Positions 15,568 to 24,006 of a DNA stretch of 49,151 nt are shown here, one piece after another; the stretch's first letter is position 1, and every line of letters starts with the position of its first letter. The stretch covers positions 1 to 49,151 of the forward strand of contig JAFAZE010000066.1 in assembly GCA_019239975.1 (NCBI GenBank), read 5' to 3'. Made by a program: the position numbers and the translations under genes. The notes beneath the pieces were generated by a model. The model was not told the DNA's origin and made no database searches. It worked only from the letters and a program-made list of their open reading frames with translations. Source of the stretch: Streptosporangiaceae bacterium. Its GTDB lineage: Bacteria; Actinomycetota; Actinomycetes; Streptosporangiales; Streptosporangiaceae.

Positions 15568-16224
15568 TTACTGTGGTGCGCTGCTGTTTCTGAGGTAGGT
15601 GATGACGGCGAGGACGCGGCGGTTGGTGTCGTCGGTCTGGGGGAGCCGGAGCTTGGCGAAGATGTTGCCGACGTGCTTGCCCACGGCGGGTTCGGAGATG
15701 ACGAGCTGCCGGGCGATCGCGGTGTTGGAGTGCCCTTCGGCGATGAGGGCGATGACCTCGCGTTCGCGGGGAGACAGTGCGGACAGCGGGTCGCGGCGGC
15801 GACGCACCAGCTGTCGCACGACCTGCGGGTCGACGACGGTGCCGCCGGCGGCGACGCGGCGCAGCGCGGTGATGAAGTCCTCAACGTCGCCCACCCTGTC
15901 TTTGAGGAGGTAGCCGATCCCCCGGCCGTCGCTGGAGTCGAGCAGGTCGCCGACGTAGCCGTGCTGGACGTACTGGCTGAGCACGACTACCGGCAGGCCG
16001 GGATGGCTGCGGCGCAGTCCGACGGCGGCGCGGAGTCCTTCATCGGTATGGGTCGGGGGCATCCGGATATCGGTTATGACCAGGTCAGGGACGTGCTCGT
16101 CCACCGCAGCCAGGAGTCCTGGAGCGTCGCCGACCGCGGCGGTCACGAACCCGAACCTGTCCAGGAGACCGGCCAGTCCCTCTCGGAGCAGGACGCCGTC
16201 CTCGGCCAGGATGACCCGGATCAC
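15568..16224 (-). CDS. NarL/FixJ-family response regulator
   Basis: A 218-residue two-domain response regulator. The receiver domain (1-125) has VILAEDGVLLREGL with the acidic pair, the phospho-acceptor in LVITDIRMPP, VVLSQY and the conserved Lys in GYLLKDRVGD. The DNA-binding domain (150-212) is LuxR/GerE type: LSALSPREREVIALIAEGHS, NTAIARQLVISEPAVGKHV. The GTG at 16224 overlaps the kinase TGA as GTGA and is preferred over an in-frame GTG at 16239. It pairs with the kinase upstream in a two-gene operon. Target genes unknown; the system converges on vapBC and is divergent from the DUF998 gene. Confidence 0.88.
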   Translation of the reverse strand: MIRVILAEDGVLLREGLAGLLDRFGFVTAAVGDAPGLLAAVDEHVPDLVITDIRMPPTHTDEGLRAAVGLRRSHPGLPVVVLSQYVQHGYVGDLLDSSDGRGIGYLLKDRVGDVEDFITALRRVAAGGTVVDPQVVRQLVRRRRDPLSALSPREREVIALIAEGHSNTAIARQLVISEPAVGKHVGNIFAKLRLPQTDDTNRRVLAVITYLRNSSAPQ

Positions 16225-17561
16225 GGCTGGCCCTGGCACGGTAGTTCCGCGCGAACGAGAGTCGGGCCGCCGGGCGGGCTGGACAGCAGCATCCTGCCGC
16301 CCGTTACGGCGATCCGGTCGGCCAGCCCGGTCAGGCCGGTGCCGCGGCCTGGGCTGGCCCCGCCACGCCCGTTATCGCTGACCTCGATGGCCAGCGCGCC
16401 GCTGTCCCGGAAAGCGGTGACGCTTGCCCTGGTGGCTCCGCTGTGCTTGACGACGTTGGTGAGTGCTTCGGCCACTACGAAGTAAGCGGTGTACTCGACC
16501 TGGCCCGGGAACCGGCCGGCCAGGCCGGTGGTCACGGTCACCGGGACCGGGCACTGGTCGGCGAGCTCCCTCAGCGCCGCCGGCAGCCCGAGGTCGGCCA
16601 GGACCTGCGGCCGGATGCCGTGAATCAGCTCGCGCAGGTCGGCCATGAGCTGTTTGGCCTGCTCATGGGCGGCGGTAACAGCCGTGGCGGCCGGCGAGCC
16701 GGGAGGCGTGTCGAGCCTGGCCAGGCCGAGTTGCATGGTGAGGCTGACGAGTTTCTGCTGGGCGCCGTCGTGCAGGTCGCGTTCGATCCGGCGGCGCTCG
16801 GCCTCGAAGGCGTCCGCCAGCCGGGCGCGGGACCGGGACACGTCAGCCAGCTCAGCGCGCAGCCGTTCGGCAGGGCCGCCTTCCAGCAGTGCCCGTGCTA
16901 CCGCGCCGTGCGCGCCCGCCGCCAGCGTCAGCAGGTGGGGGACCAGCAGGAGCAGCACGATGCCGGCAATGGCGTAGGGCACTGCCTGCCCCGCGGTCGC
17001 CGCCGTGCCGAGAGGCAGCGCTACCGGCGCACTGCCCGGCTGCTGGGCCAGCACCAGGAACGGGCTCGCGATGAGCATCGCGGCCAGCGGCACGGCCGAC
17101 AGCGCGGCGATGGACAGCACGGGTGCCACGGTTGCCAGCAGGCAGGCATAGCAGGTCTCGCGCCAGGTCGCGGGCTCGGTGTAACGGGTCGCCAGCCATG
17201 CCCTTGCTCCGGTGGCCGGAGGGTGGCGGTGCCCGGACGCAACAGGATGCGCATCCACCACGCGGAGTCTCCTGCGCTCCAGTTCCGCCAGCGGAACCGC
17301 CGCCGCCGGCCCGGCCAGGCCGACCAGCGCGGCGCCGAGCAGGATCAGAGCCGCGATCGCGCCTGCCTGGTAGTTCCCGGCGGCCAGCCGCGCCCCGAGC
17401 TCCAGCCAGGGCAGGCTCACGATCGCCAGGCCGGTGAACGCCGCCAGCGCTACCGGCATTGTCGTCAGCAGGTAGCCGGCAGACCGCCAGGGCCAGCTGC
17501 TGGCGAGCAGCCTGGGCCAGGCAGTAGCCTGCAACGCGGTCTGCGGGCCTGCGGTGCGCAT
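16221..17561 (-). CDS. DesK/NarX-type sensor histidine kinase
   Basis: A 446-residue membrane kinase. The first 235 residues contain two pairs of hydrophobic segments (around LTTMPVALAAFTGLAIV, AGAIAALILLGAALVGLAG, VLSIAALSAVPLAAMLIA and AIAGIVLLLLVPHLLTLA), as in actinobacterial putative-sensor-domain kinases. The HisKA_3 dimerisation helix is FEAERRRIERDLHDGAQQKL, with the phospho-acceptor His in DLHDGAQ. The HATPase domain has EALTNVVKHSGAT (N box) and VSDNGRGG (G1 box). The ATG at 17561 starts the membrane domain. Its stop overlaps the regulator gene. Signal unknown. Confidence 0.85.
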   Translation of the reverse strand: MRTAGPQTALQATAWPRLLASSWPWRSAGYLLTTMPVALAAFTGLAIVSLPWLELGARLAAGNYQAGAIAALILLGAALVGLAGPAAAVPLAELERRRLRVVDAHPVASGHRHPPATGARAWLATRYTEPATWRETCYACLLATVAPVLSIAALSAVPLAAMLIASPFLVLAQQPGSAPVALPLGTAATAGQAVPYAIAGIVLLLLVPHLLTLAAGAHGAVARALLEGGPAERLRAELADVSRSRARLADAFEAERRRIERDLHDGAQQKLVSLTMQLGLARLDTPPGSPAATAVTAAHEQAKQLMADLRELIHGIRPQVLADLGLPAALRELADQCPVPVTVTTGLAGRFPGQVEYTAYFVVAEALTNVVKHSGATRASVTAFRDSGALAIEVSDNGRGGASPGRGTGLTGLADRIAVTGGRMLLSSPPGGPTLVRAELPCQGQP

Positions 17562-17720
17562 GCGACCACGGTAGCCCCGGGAGCGGGCCGTGCCAGTGAG
17601 GCTGGCGATAGCAGCCTGGTATGCCCGGCCATACCCCGTACTGGCCGCCTGGGCGTAGTGACCCCCCGGCCTTGGGCTGGTGTGCTGGCTGGCATCGTCC
17701 CCGCCCAAGGAGGCACACCT

Positions 17721-18533
17721 GTGGTCCCAGTGAAGTCCCGGCTGGTTCAGGCCGGCGCCGCGGCCTGGATCGCCGGCACCGCGCAGTTCTTCGCGGCTTC
17801 GCTCATTGTCCAGTCCGCCTGGCGCACTCCCTACAGCTGGGCGGCCAACGCGATCAGCGATCTGGGTGCCGTCCACTGCCAGGACACCGGCACCGCCAAT
17901 CCGCCGGACCGCTACGTCTGTTCCCCGCTGCACGCCGTGGCGAACCCGTCCTTCATCGCCCTCGGCATACTGCTCGCCAGCGGCGCGCTGCTGACCGGCC
18001 CCGCGTGGGGCAAAGGCGCCGTGTCCCGGGCTGCCCGCGGCCTGCTCACCGCCGCCGGGGGCGGAATGATCCTGGCAGGCCTGATGCCCGAGGACGTCAA
18101 CCTGAACCTGCACGTGCTCGGCGCGTTCCTCATCATGGGAGTCGGCAACACCGGCTTCGTCCTCGCCGCACTGGCCCGGCGCACGACCCCAGTCGGCAGG
18201 CTCCGCGCTCTCACGCTGCCGCTCAGCCTCATCGCCCTGCTCGCAACCTGGCTGATGTTCAGCCACCACACCCCCGTCCTCGGCTACGGAGGGATGGAAC
18301 GGGCCGCCCTCTACCCGCTGCTGTGCTGGACCGTCATCACCGGCATCTACCTGCTGCGCACGACCACCCGCCCACCTGGAGCACCTGTCAGCCGGCCAGT
18401 TCGCCAAGGTCATCAACACCCCCGGCGGCGAGACCCGGAAATCCCGTCACCTCATGCGAGGTGCGAATATCCTGGATCAGGCCGCCGAGCCGGTCCCGGG
18501 CGCAGAACCGGACTTTACGCCGGGAGCGAGTGA
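17721..18533 (+). CDS. DUF998-family integral membrane protein
   Basis: A 270-residue protein starting at GTG 17721, seven bases after AAGGAGG. It resembles DUF998: an N-terminal membrane helix (AAWIAGTAQFFAASLIVQSA), the loop YSWAANAISDLG (family S-xx-xN-x-ISDLG), and further helices around SFIALGILLASGALL, GLLTAAGGGMILAGLMP, VLGAFLIMGVGNTGFVLAAL and ALTLPLSLIALLATWLM. Function of the family is not established. The last about 55 residues (after LLRTTTRPPG) are Arg/Pro-rich and out of character; another frame through that DNA looks more coding-like, suggesting the native end was lost by fusion with foreign sequence. Confidence 0.75.
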   Translation: MVPVKSRLVQAGAAAWIAGTAQFFAASLIVQSAWRTPYSWAANAISDLGAVHCQDTGTANPPDRYVCSPLHAVANPSFIALGILLASGALLTGPAWGKGAVSRAARGLLTAAGGGMILAGLMPEDVNLNLHVLGAFLIMGVGNTGFVLAALARRTTPVGRLRALTLPLSLIALLATWLMFSHHTPVLGYGGMERAALYPLLCWTVITGIYLLRTTTRPPGAPVSRPVRQGHQHPRRRDPEIPSPHARCEYPGSGRRAGPGRRTGLYAGSE

Positions 18534-18588
18534 CTGCAGACACCCGGCAGGGCGAGCCAGCCGAATATGCGCAGCATCACCAGGCTAG
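18376..18588 (+). pseudogene. Coding-like remnant overlapping the DUF998 tail in another frame
   Basis: One frame over from the DUF998 gene, 18376-18588 is open and reads LEHLSAGQFAKVINTPGGET, then RKSRHLMRGANILDQAAEP and VPGAEPDFTPGAS. Its codons end mostly in G or C and the composition is protein-like, unlike the Arg/Pro-rich overlapping tail. No start codon or known family was recognised, so it is recorded as a probable fragment of a lost gene. Confidence 0.35.
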
Positions 18589-18593
18589 GAAGA

Positions 18594-20003
18594 TCACCAG
18601 GCTTCCATGAGGTCCGCGGGTGTGAAGACGGCATCGGCATGCGCGGTGGACACCCCGGAGCGGGAGACGGCGATGAGCGGGACGGGGTCGGGGGTGATGC
18701 GGTCGCGGTGGTGCTGGAGCGCTACAAGGTCGTGGTCATCGAACTGGCCTGCCTCCAGCCACTTGACCGAGCCAAGGAACAGCAGCTGCCTAGCCACGGG
18801 GTCCCGGTCGGCACCGACGACATCGATCTCGACATCGTTACTGCGTGTCCAGTAGCCGCCGATCACTGGCGCGGCGGGGATGCCCTGAGCGGGCAGCAGG
18901 CGGGCGAGCGCCTCGCGGACCAGCGGCTCGATGGCGCGGCCGCGCCAGTCGGTCCAGCTACGCCCGATCCGGGCGAGCGTCAGGTCCGACCGCATCCGAT
19001 CCACCTCGGTCAGGTGCGGGCCGAGGAACGCGAGCCAGAACCGCAGGTAGGAATCGGTGATGCGGTACCGGCGCTCCTTCGACGGGGACAGGCTGACCGG
19101 CAGTTCCCCGGCGACCACGCCCTTGCTGATCAGCAGGTCCGCGGCGCGAGTCAGCGTAGAGTGAGCGATGCCGCCGGCGGCGCGGGCGATGTTGGTGAAG
19201 GTCCGCTCCCCGCTGCCGATGGCAGCCAGGACCATCCGGGCCTGCGCCTGATCCGGGAACTCTGCCGCGAGCGAAAGCTGCGCGGAAACCACCAGCGGGC
19301 TCACCGGGTTGGCCAGCTCGCGGGCGAGGAAGGAGCGCATGTCCTCGCCGTGTCGCCACCGGACGCAGATGATCGGCAGGCCGCCAGTAACCAGAGTCGC
19401 GTCGAAGGCCTCGGCGGCAGGCAGCCCGGCCATCGCCGCGACGTCCGCCGGGTTCAGCGGCTCTACCTTGAGCTGCGTGCCTCGCTGGTGGAACGGACGG
19501 CCGTACGAGGTAAGCGCCTCCATCATCGACAGGTCGGATCCGACCAGGATCAGCAGCACCGGCCTGCGGGACAGCTCCCGGTCCCACGATCGCTGCAGCA
19601 CACTCTCGAACACACCATCCGGGTCCATCAAGTACGGCAGCTCATCCAGGACGACGATGCTGGGACCTTCATCGGGAAGCACCCCCGCCAGCTGGCGGAA
19701 CGCTGCTGCCCAGTTCCCCGGCACCGCCTCACCGAAGACATCCGCATCGGGCAACGAGGAGACGCGCACCGCCTCGCTGAACTCCCGCAGCGGCTGACCG
19801 CCGAAGCCGATCTCAGCGGTATAGAACACGCTCGGCACCTGCTGCCGCTCGATGAACTCCTCGACGAGCGCGGACTTGCCGATCCGCCGGCGCCCCCAGA
19901 CAATCACGCACCTACCCGGCCGGGTTCCCGGCTGCCTCCGGACCTCGTCAAGCAACCCGCCGAGCAAGGCCAGCTCGCGCCGCCGCCCCACGAAATCAGT
20001 CAC
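18594..20003 (-). CDS. AAA+ ATPase with DUF234-type C-terminal domain
   Basis: A 469-residue protein of the archaeal-type ATPase/DUF234 group common in bacteria and archaea. It opens FVGRRRELALLGGLL; Walker A is WGRRRIGKSALVEEF (about residues 36-50) and Walker B SIVVLDELPYLMD (about 114-126). A winged-helix segment FTNIARAAGGIAHSTLTRAAD follows near 270, then RYRITDSYLRFWLAFL and the nuclease-like DUF234 part (NDVEIDVVG, LFLGSVKWLEA), with E-x-D and V-K residues recalling a PD-(D/E)xK core. The physiological role is unknown; a defence or mobile-element function is possible. The promoter carries tandem 15-bp repeats. Confidence 0.8.
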   Translation of the reverse strand: MTDFVGRRRELALLGGLLDEVRRQPGTRPGRCVIVWGRRRIGKSALVEEFIERQQVPSVFYTAEIGFGGQPLREFSEAVRVSSLPDADVFGEAVPGNWAAAFRQLAGVLPDEGPSIVVLDELPYLMDPDGVFESVLQRSWDRELSRRPVLLILVGSDLSMMEALTSYGRPFHQRGTQLKVEPLNPADVAAMAGLPAAEAFDATLVTGGLPIICVRWRHGEDMRSFLARELANPVSPLVVSAQLSLAAEFPDQAQARMVLAAIGSGERTFTNIARAAGGIAHSTLTRAADLLISKGVVAGELPVSLSPSKERRYRITDSYLRFWLAFLGPHLTEVDRMRSDLTLARIGRSWTDWRGRAIEPLVREALARLLPAQGIPAAPVIGGYWTRSNDVEIDVVGADRDPVARQLLFLGSVKWLEAGQFDDHDLVALQHHRDRITPDPVPLIAVSRSGVSTAHADAVFTPADLMEAW

Positions 20004-20010
20004 AAACCAG

Positions 20011-20047
20011 ATACTATCTCTAAAGATACTTTCTCTAAAGAGAGTAT
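20011..20047 (-). promoter_or_regulatory. Tandem 15-bp repeat promoter/operator of the ATPase gene
   Basis: Two abutting 15-mers, ATACTATCTCTAAAG (20011-20025) and ATACTTTCTCTAAAG (20026-20040), differ by one base and are followed by AGAGTAT, which makes the right part an imperfect palindrome. On the minus strand the repeats supply TAGTAT, a -10-like box ten bases from the ATG at 20003. This strongly AT-rich island probably combines promoter and operator. Confidence 0.55.
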
Positions 20048-20057
20048 GGTCAGCGGT

Positions 20058-21140
20058 TCAGGCCGGCATCCGGTCGTTGACCTGGCGGCGGGTGGCGGTG
20101 CGCCGGTCGTCCACCAGTTCCCACTGGTCGCCGTAAGTGAGCTCGGTGACGCCGCGCTGGCGGAGCATGTCGTGGGGGAAGCCCAGGGTCACGGCGCTGG
20201 CTTCGTCCAGCAGTTCGCGCTGCCGCGCGTCGAGCGTCACGCCGGCCGCGGCCAGGTTGCCGCGCAACTGGTCGTCTCGCGTGGCGCCGAGGATCGGCAC
20301 GACGGTGCCGGGGCGGGAGCGCAGCCAGGCCAGCGCGACGTGGGCTGGCGGGCAGCCGATGTCCGCGGCGATGCGTACCACCAGGCGGACGATGTCGTCG
20401 CTGCCGCTTCGGCTGTGCTCGAAGATGTTCTCGGCGATATTCTCGGCGGTCTCCAGCCGGCCACCGGATCCCTGATCGAGATACTTGCCGGTCAAGCGCC
20501 CTTCCGCCAGCGGGCCCCAGGCCACCACGCCGAGGTCGAAGGCCCGGGCCATCGGCAGCAGTTCCCGCTCGGGGGTGCGCTCCAGCAGGTTGTAGCGGAG
20601 CTGAAGGCCGATGAACGGCGACCAGCCGCGCAGCTCGGCGAGCGTGTTGGCCTGTGCTATCTCCCATGCCGGCCAGTCCGACACGCCGACGTAGAGCACC
20701 TTGCCGGCCCGCACCTGGTCGTCCAGCGCGCGGACCACCTCGGCCACCGGGGTCCAGGTTTCCCGGACGTGCACCCACAGGAGGTCGACGTGGTCGGTGT
20801 TGAGCCGCCGGAGGCTGGCTTCCAGGGACTGGACGAGGTTCTTGCGGTGATTGCCGGCCGAGTTGAGGTCCCCGGGACGCGTCTGCAGCGTGTACTTGGT
20901 GGCTACCACGAGCCGGTCGCGCCGGCCGGTGAGCAGCTTCCCCAGGATCGTCTCGGCGTTGCCATGCGAGTACCGGTCGGCGGTGTCGATGAAGTTGCCG
21001 CCGGCCTCCAAGAAGGTGCCGAACATCCGCTCGCTCTCCGCGACGGACGCGCCCCAGCTCATCGGCTCGCCGAACGTCATCGTGCCCAGCGCGAACTCCG
21101 AAACGCGAAGGCCCGTCTGCCCCAGCAACGTGTATCGCAC
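20058..21140 (-). CDS. Aldo/keto reductase
   Basis: A 360-residue NADPH-dependent aldo/keto reductase of the AKR11/12-like, YajO type. The start is GTG 21140 after AAAGGAAC. Motifs: YTLLGQTGLRVSEFALGTMT, the catalytic Asp and Tyr in FIDTADRYSHGNAE, the Lys in VVATKYTLQ, and His in VDLLWVHV; the cofactor end is PILGATRDDQLRGNLAA. It reduces aldehydes or ketones, with physiological substrate unknown. It is divergent from a MerR regulator, and the gap carries a MerR-type inverted repeat, so that regulator likely controls it. Confidence 0.9.
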   Translation of the reverse strand: MRYTLLGQTGLRVSEFALGTMTFGEPMSWGASVAESERMFGTFLEAGGNFIDTADRYSHGNAETILGKLLTGRRDRLVVATKYTLQTRPGDLNSAGNHRKNLVQSLEASLRRLNTDHVDLLWVHVRETWTPVAEVVRALDDQVRAGKVLYVGVSDWPAWEIAQANTLAELRGWSPFIGLQLRYNLLERTPERELLPMARAFDLGVVAWGPLAEGRLTGKYLDQGSGGRLETAENIAENIFEHSRSGSDDIVRLVVRIAADIGCPPAHVALAWLRSRPGTVVPILGATRDDQLRGNLAAAGVTLDARQRELLDEASAVTLGFPHDMLRQRGVTELTYGDQWELVDDRRTATRRQVNDRMPA

Positions 21141-21197
21141 GTGCCCGTTCCTTTCTGCCCGTCTACCGTTCTCCGTCGTGATGTCGACCAGCGTGCT

Positions 21198-21217
21198 ACC
21201 TGGAGCCGGGTCCAGGT
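21198..21217 (-). promoter_or_regulatory. MerR-type operator between reductase and regulator
   Basis: ACCTGGA and TCCAGGT form a perfect 7-bp inverted repeat with six bases between. On the minus strand TTGACC overlaps its left arm and TAGCAC follows it, giving a promoter toward the reductase with the operator inside the spacer, the arrangement MerR regulators need to twist DNA. Confidence 0.7.
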
Positions 21218-21239
21218 CAAGCCGCGCCATACTGGACCC

Positions 21240-21629
21240 GTGACCGAGTACTTCACCCCGGCCCAGGTCGTCGATCGGCTTGGCTTCAGTCACGACACGC
21301 TGCGGTACTACGAGCGCATCGGAGTGCTGGAGCACATCAGCCGCGATCCGGCCGGGCGGCGCCGTTTCAGCGCGGCGGACGTGGAATGGCTGGAGGCGGT
21401 GCGCTACCTCCGGGACACGGGTATGCCATTGAACGAGATCCGCCGCTACTCGCAGCTCGCCAAGGACGGCGACCGCACCGCCACCACCCGGCTCGAACTG
21501 CTGCTCTGCCACGAAGAGCGCGTCACCGACCGCATCGCGCACCTCAACCGCCAGCACGAGCAGCTTCGCCAGAAGATCGGCTGGTATCGCGAACACCTCG
21601 CACGCCAGGGCGCCCGCGACCACTCCTGA
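21240..21629 (+). CDS. MerR-family transcriptional regulator
   Basis: A 129-residue regulator starting at GTG 21240. The winged helix-turn-helix reads YFTPAQVVDRLGFSHDTLRY then YERIGVLEHISRD and RRRFSAADVEWLEAVRYLRD; a coiled-coil dimer helix follows (LLLCHEERVTDRIAHLNRQH). No metal-binding cysteines lie at the C terminus, so it is of the small-molecule or stress-sensing type often paired with aldo/keto reductases. It probably regulates the divergent reductase and itself through the inverted repeat between them. Confidence 0.88.
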   Translation: MTEYFTPAQVVDRLGFSHDTLRYYERIGVLEHISRDPAGRRRFSAADVEWLEAVRYLRDTGMPLNEIRRYSQLAKDGDRTATTRLELLLCHEERVTDRIAHLNRQHEQLRQKIGWYREHLARQGARDHS

Positions 21630-21793
21630 GTCCTGTGCGGACCAGCCGGCTGTGCAGGCCGGCCTCAGCAGCCCGGCCGAAGGTGGATGCCCGGCCTGAT
21701 CCGCAGTAGCGCGTCCGGCCTCTCCGGGAAGCCGATCGGCCGCTGCGGCGAAGCATACGTGAGAGCTGACACTCCCACGAGAGAGGCATCCGC

Positions 21794-21814
21794 ATGACGG
21801 AGACCGAGACGTGA
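21794..21814 (+). CDS. Six-codon leader peptide overlapping the sigma-factor start
   Basis: ATG at 21794 follows GAGAGAGG and encodes MTETET; its TGA overlaps the GTG of the sigma-factor ORF (GTGA at 21811-21814). The good ribosome-binding site belongs to this mini-ORF, so sigma translation would depend on re-initiation. It may only be a relic because the downstream gene is broken. Confidence 0.35.
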   Translation: MTETET

Positions 21815-22382
21815 GCGCTCAGGCGGACGTGCGGCCGGATGAGGCGGAGTTCGCGGTCCGGCTGCGGCGTGAGCCGGAGCTGTTCGAGGTCGTTTACGAC
21901 CGGTACTTCCGTGACGTCTACCGCTACATCGCCGGGCGGCTGGGCGCCCAGGCCGCCGACGACATCGCCGCCGAGACGTTTCTCGTCGCGTACGGCCAGC
22001 GTGACAGGTTCGACGCGACCAGGGGAGGCCTCCGGCCCTGGCTGTTCGGCATCGCCACGAACCTGGTCGCGCCACCGCCGTAAGGAGGGCCGCCACTACG
22101 CCGCGCTCGCGCGGCAGGAGCCGGAGTCCGTCACGGACAGCCACGAGAACAGGGGTTGTCGCCTCGGTGACCGCCGAACACATGCGGGCATCGCTGGCGA
22201 AGGGCCTGGCAACCCTGTCACAGGGAGACCGCGATGTCCTGCTCCTCGTGGCGCTCAGCCAGCTCAGCTACCAGGAGGTCGCCGAGGCGCTCGGGATCTC
22301 CAAGGGCACGGTCGGCTCACGGCTCAACCGTGCCCGCAGGAAGCTACGGAACGCAATGGACCGGGAGAAAGCCGATGAATGA
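21811..22382 (+). pseudogene. Frameshifted ECF-like RNA polymerase sigma factor
   Basis: Region 2 is intact in the first frame (ELFEVVYDRYFRDVYRYIAG, DDIAAETFLVAYGQRDRF, GLRPWLFGIATNLVA), which then ends APPP-stop at 22083. The expected continuation RRKEGRHYAALARQEPE lies in another frame from about 22075, and region 4 (ASLAKGLATLSQGDRDVLLL, SYQEVAEALGISKGTVGSRL) lies in a third from about 22155. A two-base loss near 22073 (or one-base gain) and one extra G near 22155 would restore a protein of about 190 residues. Read as a recently inactivated sigma gene unless assembly error explains both shifts. Confidence 0.72.
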
Positions 22383-22906
22383 CATAGAGATGCTCGGTAC
22401 CGCGCTGGGCACGCCCGGCCCGTCCCCCGAGGTGACCGAACGCGGCAGGCAGCGGCTGCGGGCCGCGATGCGCGCCCCTGCGCGCCGGCCGCGGACCCGC
22501 TGGCTGGCGGGCGGCCTCGGCCTGGCCGCGGCGGGCGCGGCGGCCGCGCTCGTGGTCGCGTCGGCGCCGGCGCACACTGGCACCAGCCAGAACCCCGCCG
22601 CCTCGGCGCGGCAGGTCCTGCTCGCGGCCGCCGTCGCAGCGGCGACCGCACCGTCTGCTCGCCTCGCTGCCTGACGTCCAGGACCTCGGGCCGGCCGCGG
22701 GTGGTGAACGGCTGCGCATCCTCGTCGATCCGCCTCCGGCGTCCAAGTTCCCGCCGGGCAAGGTCCCCGCGCACGCGAACGAGATCATCGTCGTCGTCGA
22801 CAAGAGCATCGCGATGCTGCGGAGCTGGACGGATTCCCAGGGTACCGAGACGGTCCTCGACTACGGCTGGACGAACGCGATGCCACGGATCATCGATGGC
22901 GGCTGA
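22375..22906 (+). pseudogene. Broken CU044_5270-like membrane partner of the sigma factor
   Basis: The N-terminal frame (22375-22674) starts MNDIEMLGTALGTPGPSPEV, has a membrane helix (WLAGGLGLAAAGAAAALVV) and resembles CU044_5270-type proteins that follow such sigma factors in actinobacteria. It stops at 22674. A second frame continues from about 22677 with ERLRILVDPPPASKFPPG, EIIVVVDKSIAML and ETVLDYGWTNAMPRIIDGG, ending at 22906. The usual middle (well over 100 residues) is missing, so this is deletion plus frameshift, matching the decay of the sigma gene it overlaps by eight bases. Confidence 0.6.
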
Positions 22907-23180
22907 CGCCGTATGGACGGCGGGCGGGACGCGAGTCGCGCTCGCCGTCGGTGGCTTCCTGCTGCCCTGGTGCGTGCTGCTCGCCCGCGCGGACCGGCGG
23001 GCGAGCCTGGCGGCCGTGGCCACGGGAACGCTGCTGGCCGCCGGCGCCTGGTTCGACGTGTGCACCGCGTCACCCGGTCTCGGGCAGGTGCTGGCCCTCG
23101 CCGAGGCGGTCTTCGCCGAGGTGCCGCTGGCCGCCGGCGCGATCTGGCTCGCCGTCACGCTGACCCGGGGGGCGTCGTGA
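22896..23180 (+). CDS. Small three-helix membrane protein
   Basis: A 94-residue hydrophobic protein starting at ATG 22896 inside the end of the broken upstream frame. Three likely membrane helices: VALAVGGFLLPWCVLLA, SLAAVATGTLLAAGAWFD and AEAVFAEVPLAAGAIWLAV. No family recognised. It overlaps the methyltransferase start by four bases (GTGA), so the two are probably co-translated. Confidence 0.55.
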   Translation: MAADAVWTAGGTRVALAVGGFLLPWCVLLARADRRASLAAVATGTLLAAGAWFDVCTASPGLGQVLALAEAVFAEVPLAAGAIWLAVTLTRGAS

Positions 23181-23872
23181 AGCGCGCGCTCCGCCGCGCG
23201 GCCCTCGCCGGGGCCGCCGCGATCGCCGCGAGCGTGCTCACCGACCGGGCACCCTACCCGTACGCGCAAAAATGGCTGCTCGACGTCCCCTTGCCGCTTC
23301 TCACCCCGCACCGGCTGACCGAGTTGCTGCGGCCGGGGGACGGGGAACGGATGCTGGAGATCGGCCCCGGGACAGGGCTGCAGGCGCTGCACGTGGCGCC
23401 GCGCCTGGGACCAGACGGCGAACTGGCGGTCGTCGACGTCCAGCGGCAGATGCTTGACCACGTGACGGCCCGTGCGGCGGAGCGGTCCATCGGCAACATC
23501 ACGCCGTACCGGGCCGACGCCCGGGAGCTGCCGTTCGCCGACGGGCAGTTCGATGCCGCCTACCTGGTGACCGTGCTCGGTGAGATCCCGGATGCGCCGG
23601 CCGCGCTGCGGGAACTGCGCCGCGTGCTCAAACCGGACGGGAGGCTCGCCGTCGGTGAGTTCGCCGACCGCCACTATGTACCGCTGACGACGCTGGCGAG
23701 ACTCGCCAACGACGCCGGTCTGCACCTGCGGCGCCGCACTGGCATACCGTTCGCCTACTACGCTCTTCTGGCCCCGTGCGCCGGCTCGGCTTCAGCACGC
23801 GGCGCGTCACGTCCGTCCGCGCCGGGCTCCAGCGGCCGCCGGGAGACGGATGCCCCGCCCGGGCAGGGGTGA
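23177..23872 (+). CDS. UbiE-like class I SAM methyltransferase
   Basis: A 231-residue protein with an N-terminal hydrophobic stretch (RRAALAGAAAIAASVL) and a class I methyltransferase core: RMLEIGPGTGLQALHVA (SAM loop), LAVVDVQRQMLDHV, ITPYRADARELPFADGQFDA and ELRRVLKPDGRLAVGEF. The pattern EIGPGTG plus RVLKPDGRL is typical of UbiE/Methyltransf_11 proteins. The tail after YYALLAPCAG is low complexity. With the small membrane protein it forms a two-gene unit that may act on a lipid; substrate unknown. Confidence 0.75.
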   Translation: MKRALRRAALAGAAAIAASVLTDRAPYPYAQKWLLDVPLPLLTPHRLTELLRPGDGERMLEIGPGTGLQALHVAPRLGPDGELAVVDVQRQMLDHVTARAAERSIGNITPYRADARELPFADGQFDAAYLVTVLGEIPDAPAALRELRRVLKPDGRLAVGEFADRHYVPLTTLARLANDAGLHLRRRTGIPFAYYALLAPCAGSASARGASRPSAPGSSGRRETDAPPGQG

Positions 23873-24006
23873 ATGTGCCCGTTGGGCCGGCCAGAGCCGG
23901 GCTCGCGGCCGCATTCACGCGCCGGCGCCGGGGCCGGCGTCCGGGCCACCCTGACGGGCGCCGCGGGCGCCGTGGGCGGGACCGGAGATGCCACCTTCCG
24001 TTCTGA

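Noticed and set aside
18567..21629. Open frame of 1020 codons on the plus strand
   Set aside because: Mostly antisense to the well-supported ATPase and aldo/keto reductase genes, with a Gln/Arg/His-rich composition; only its last 129 codons are a real gene (MerR).
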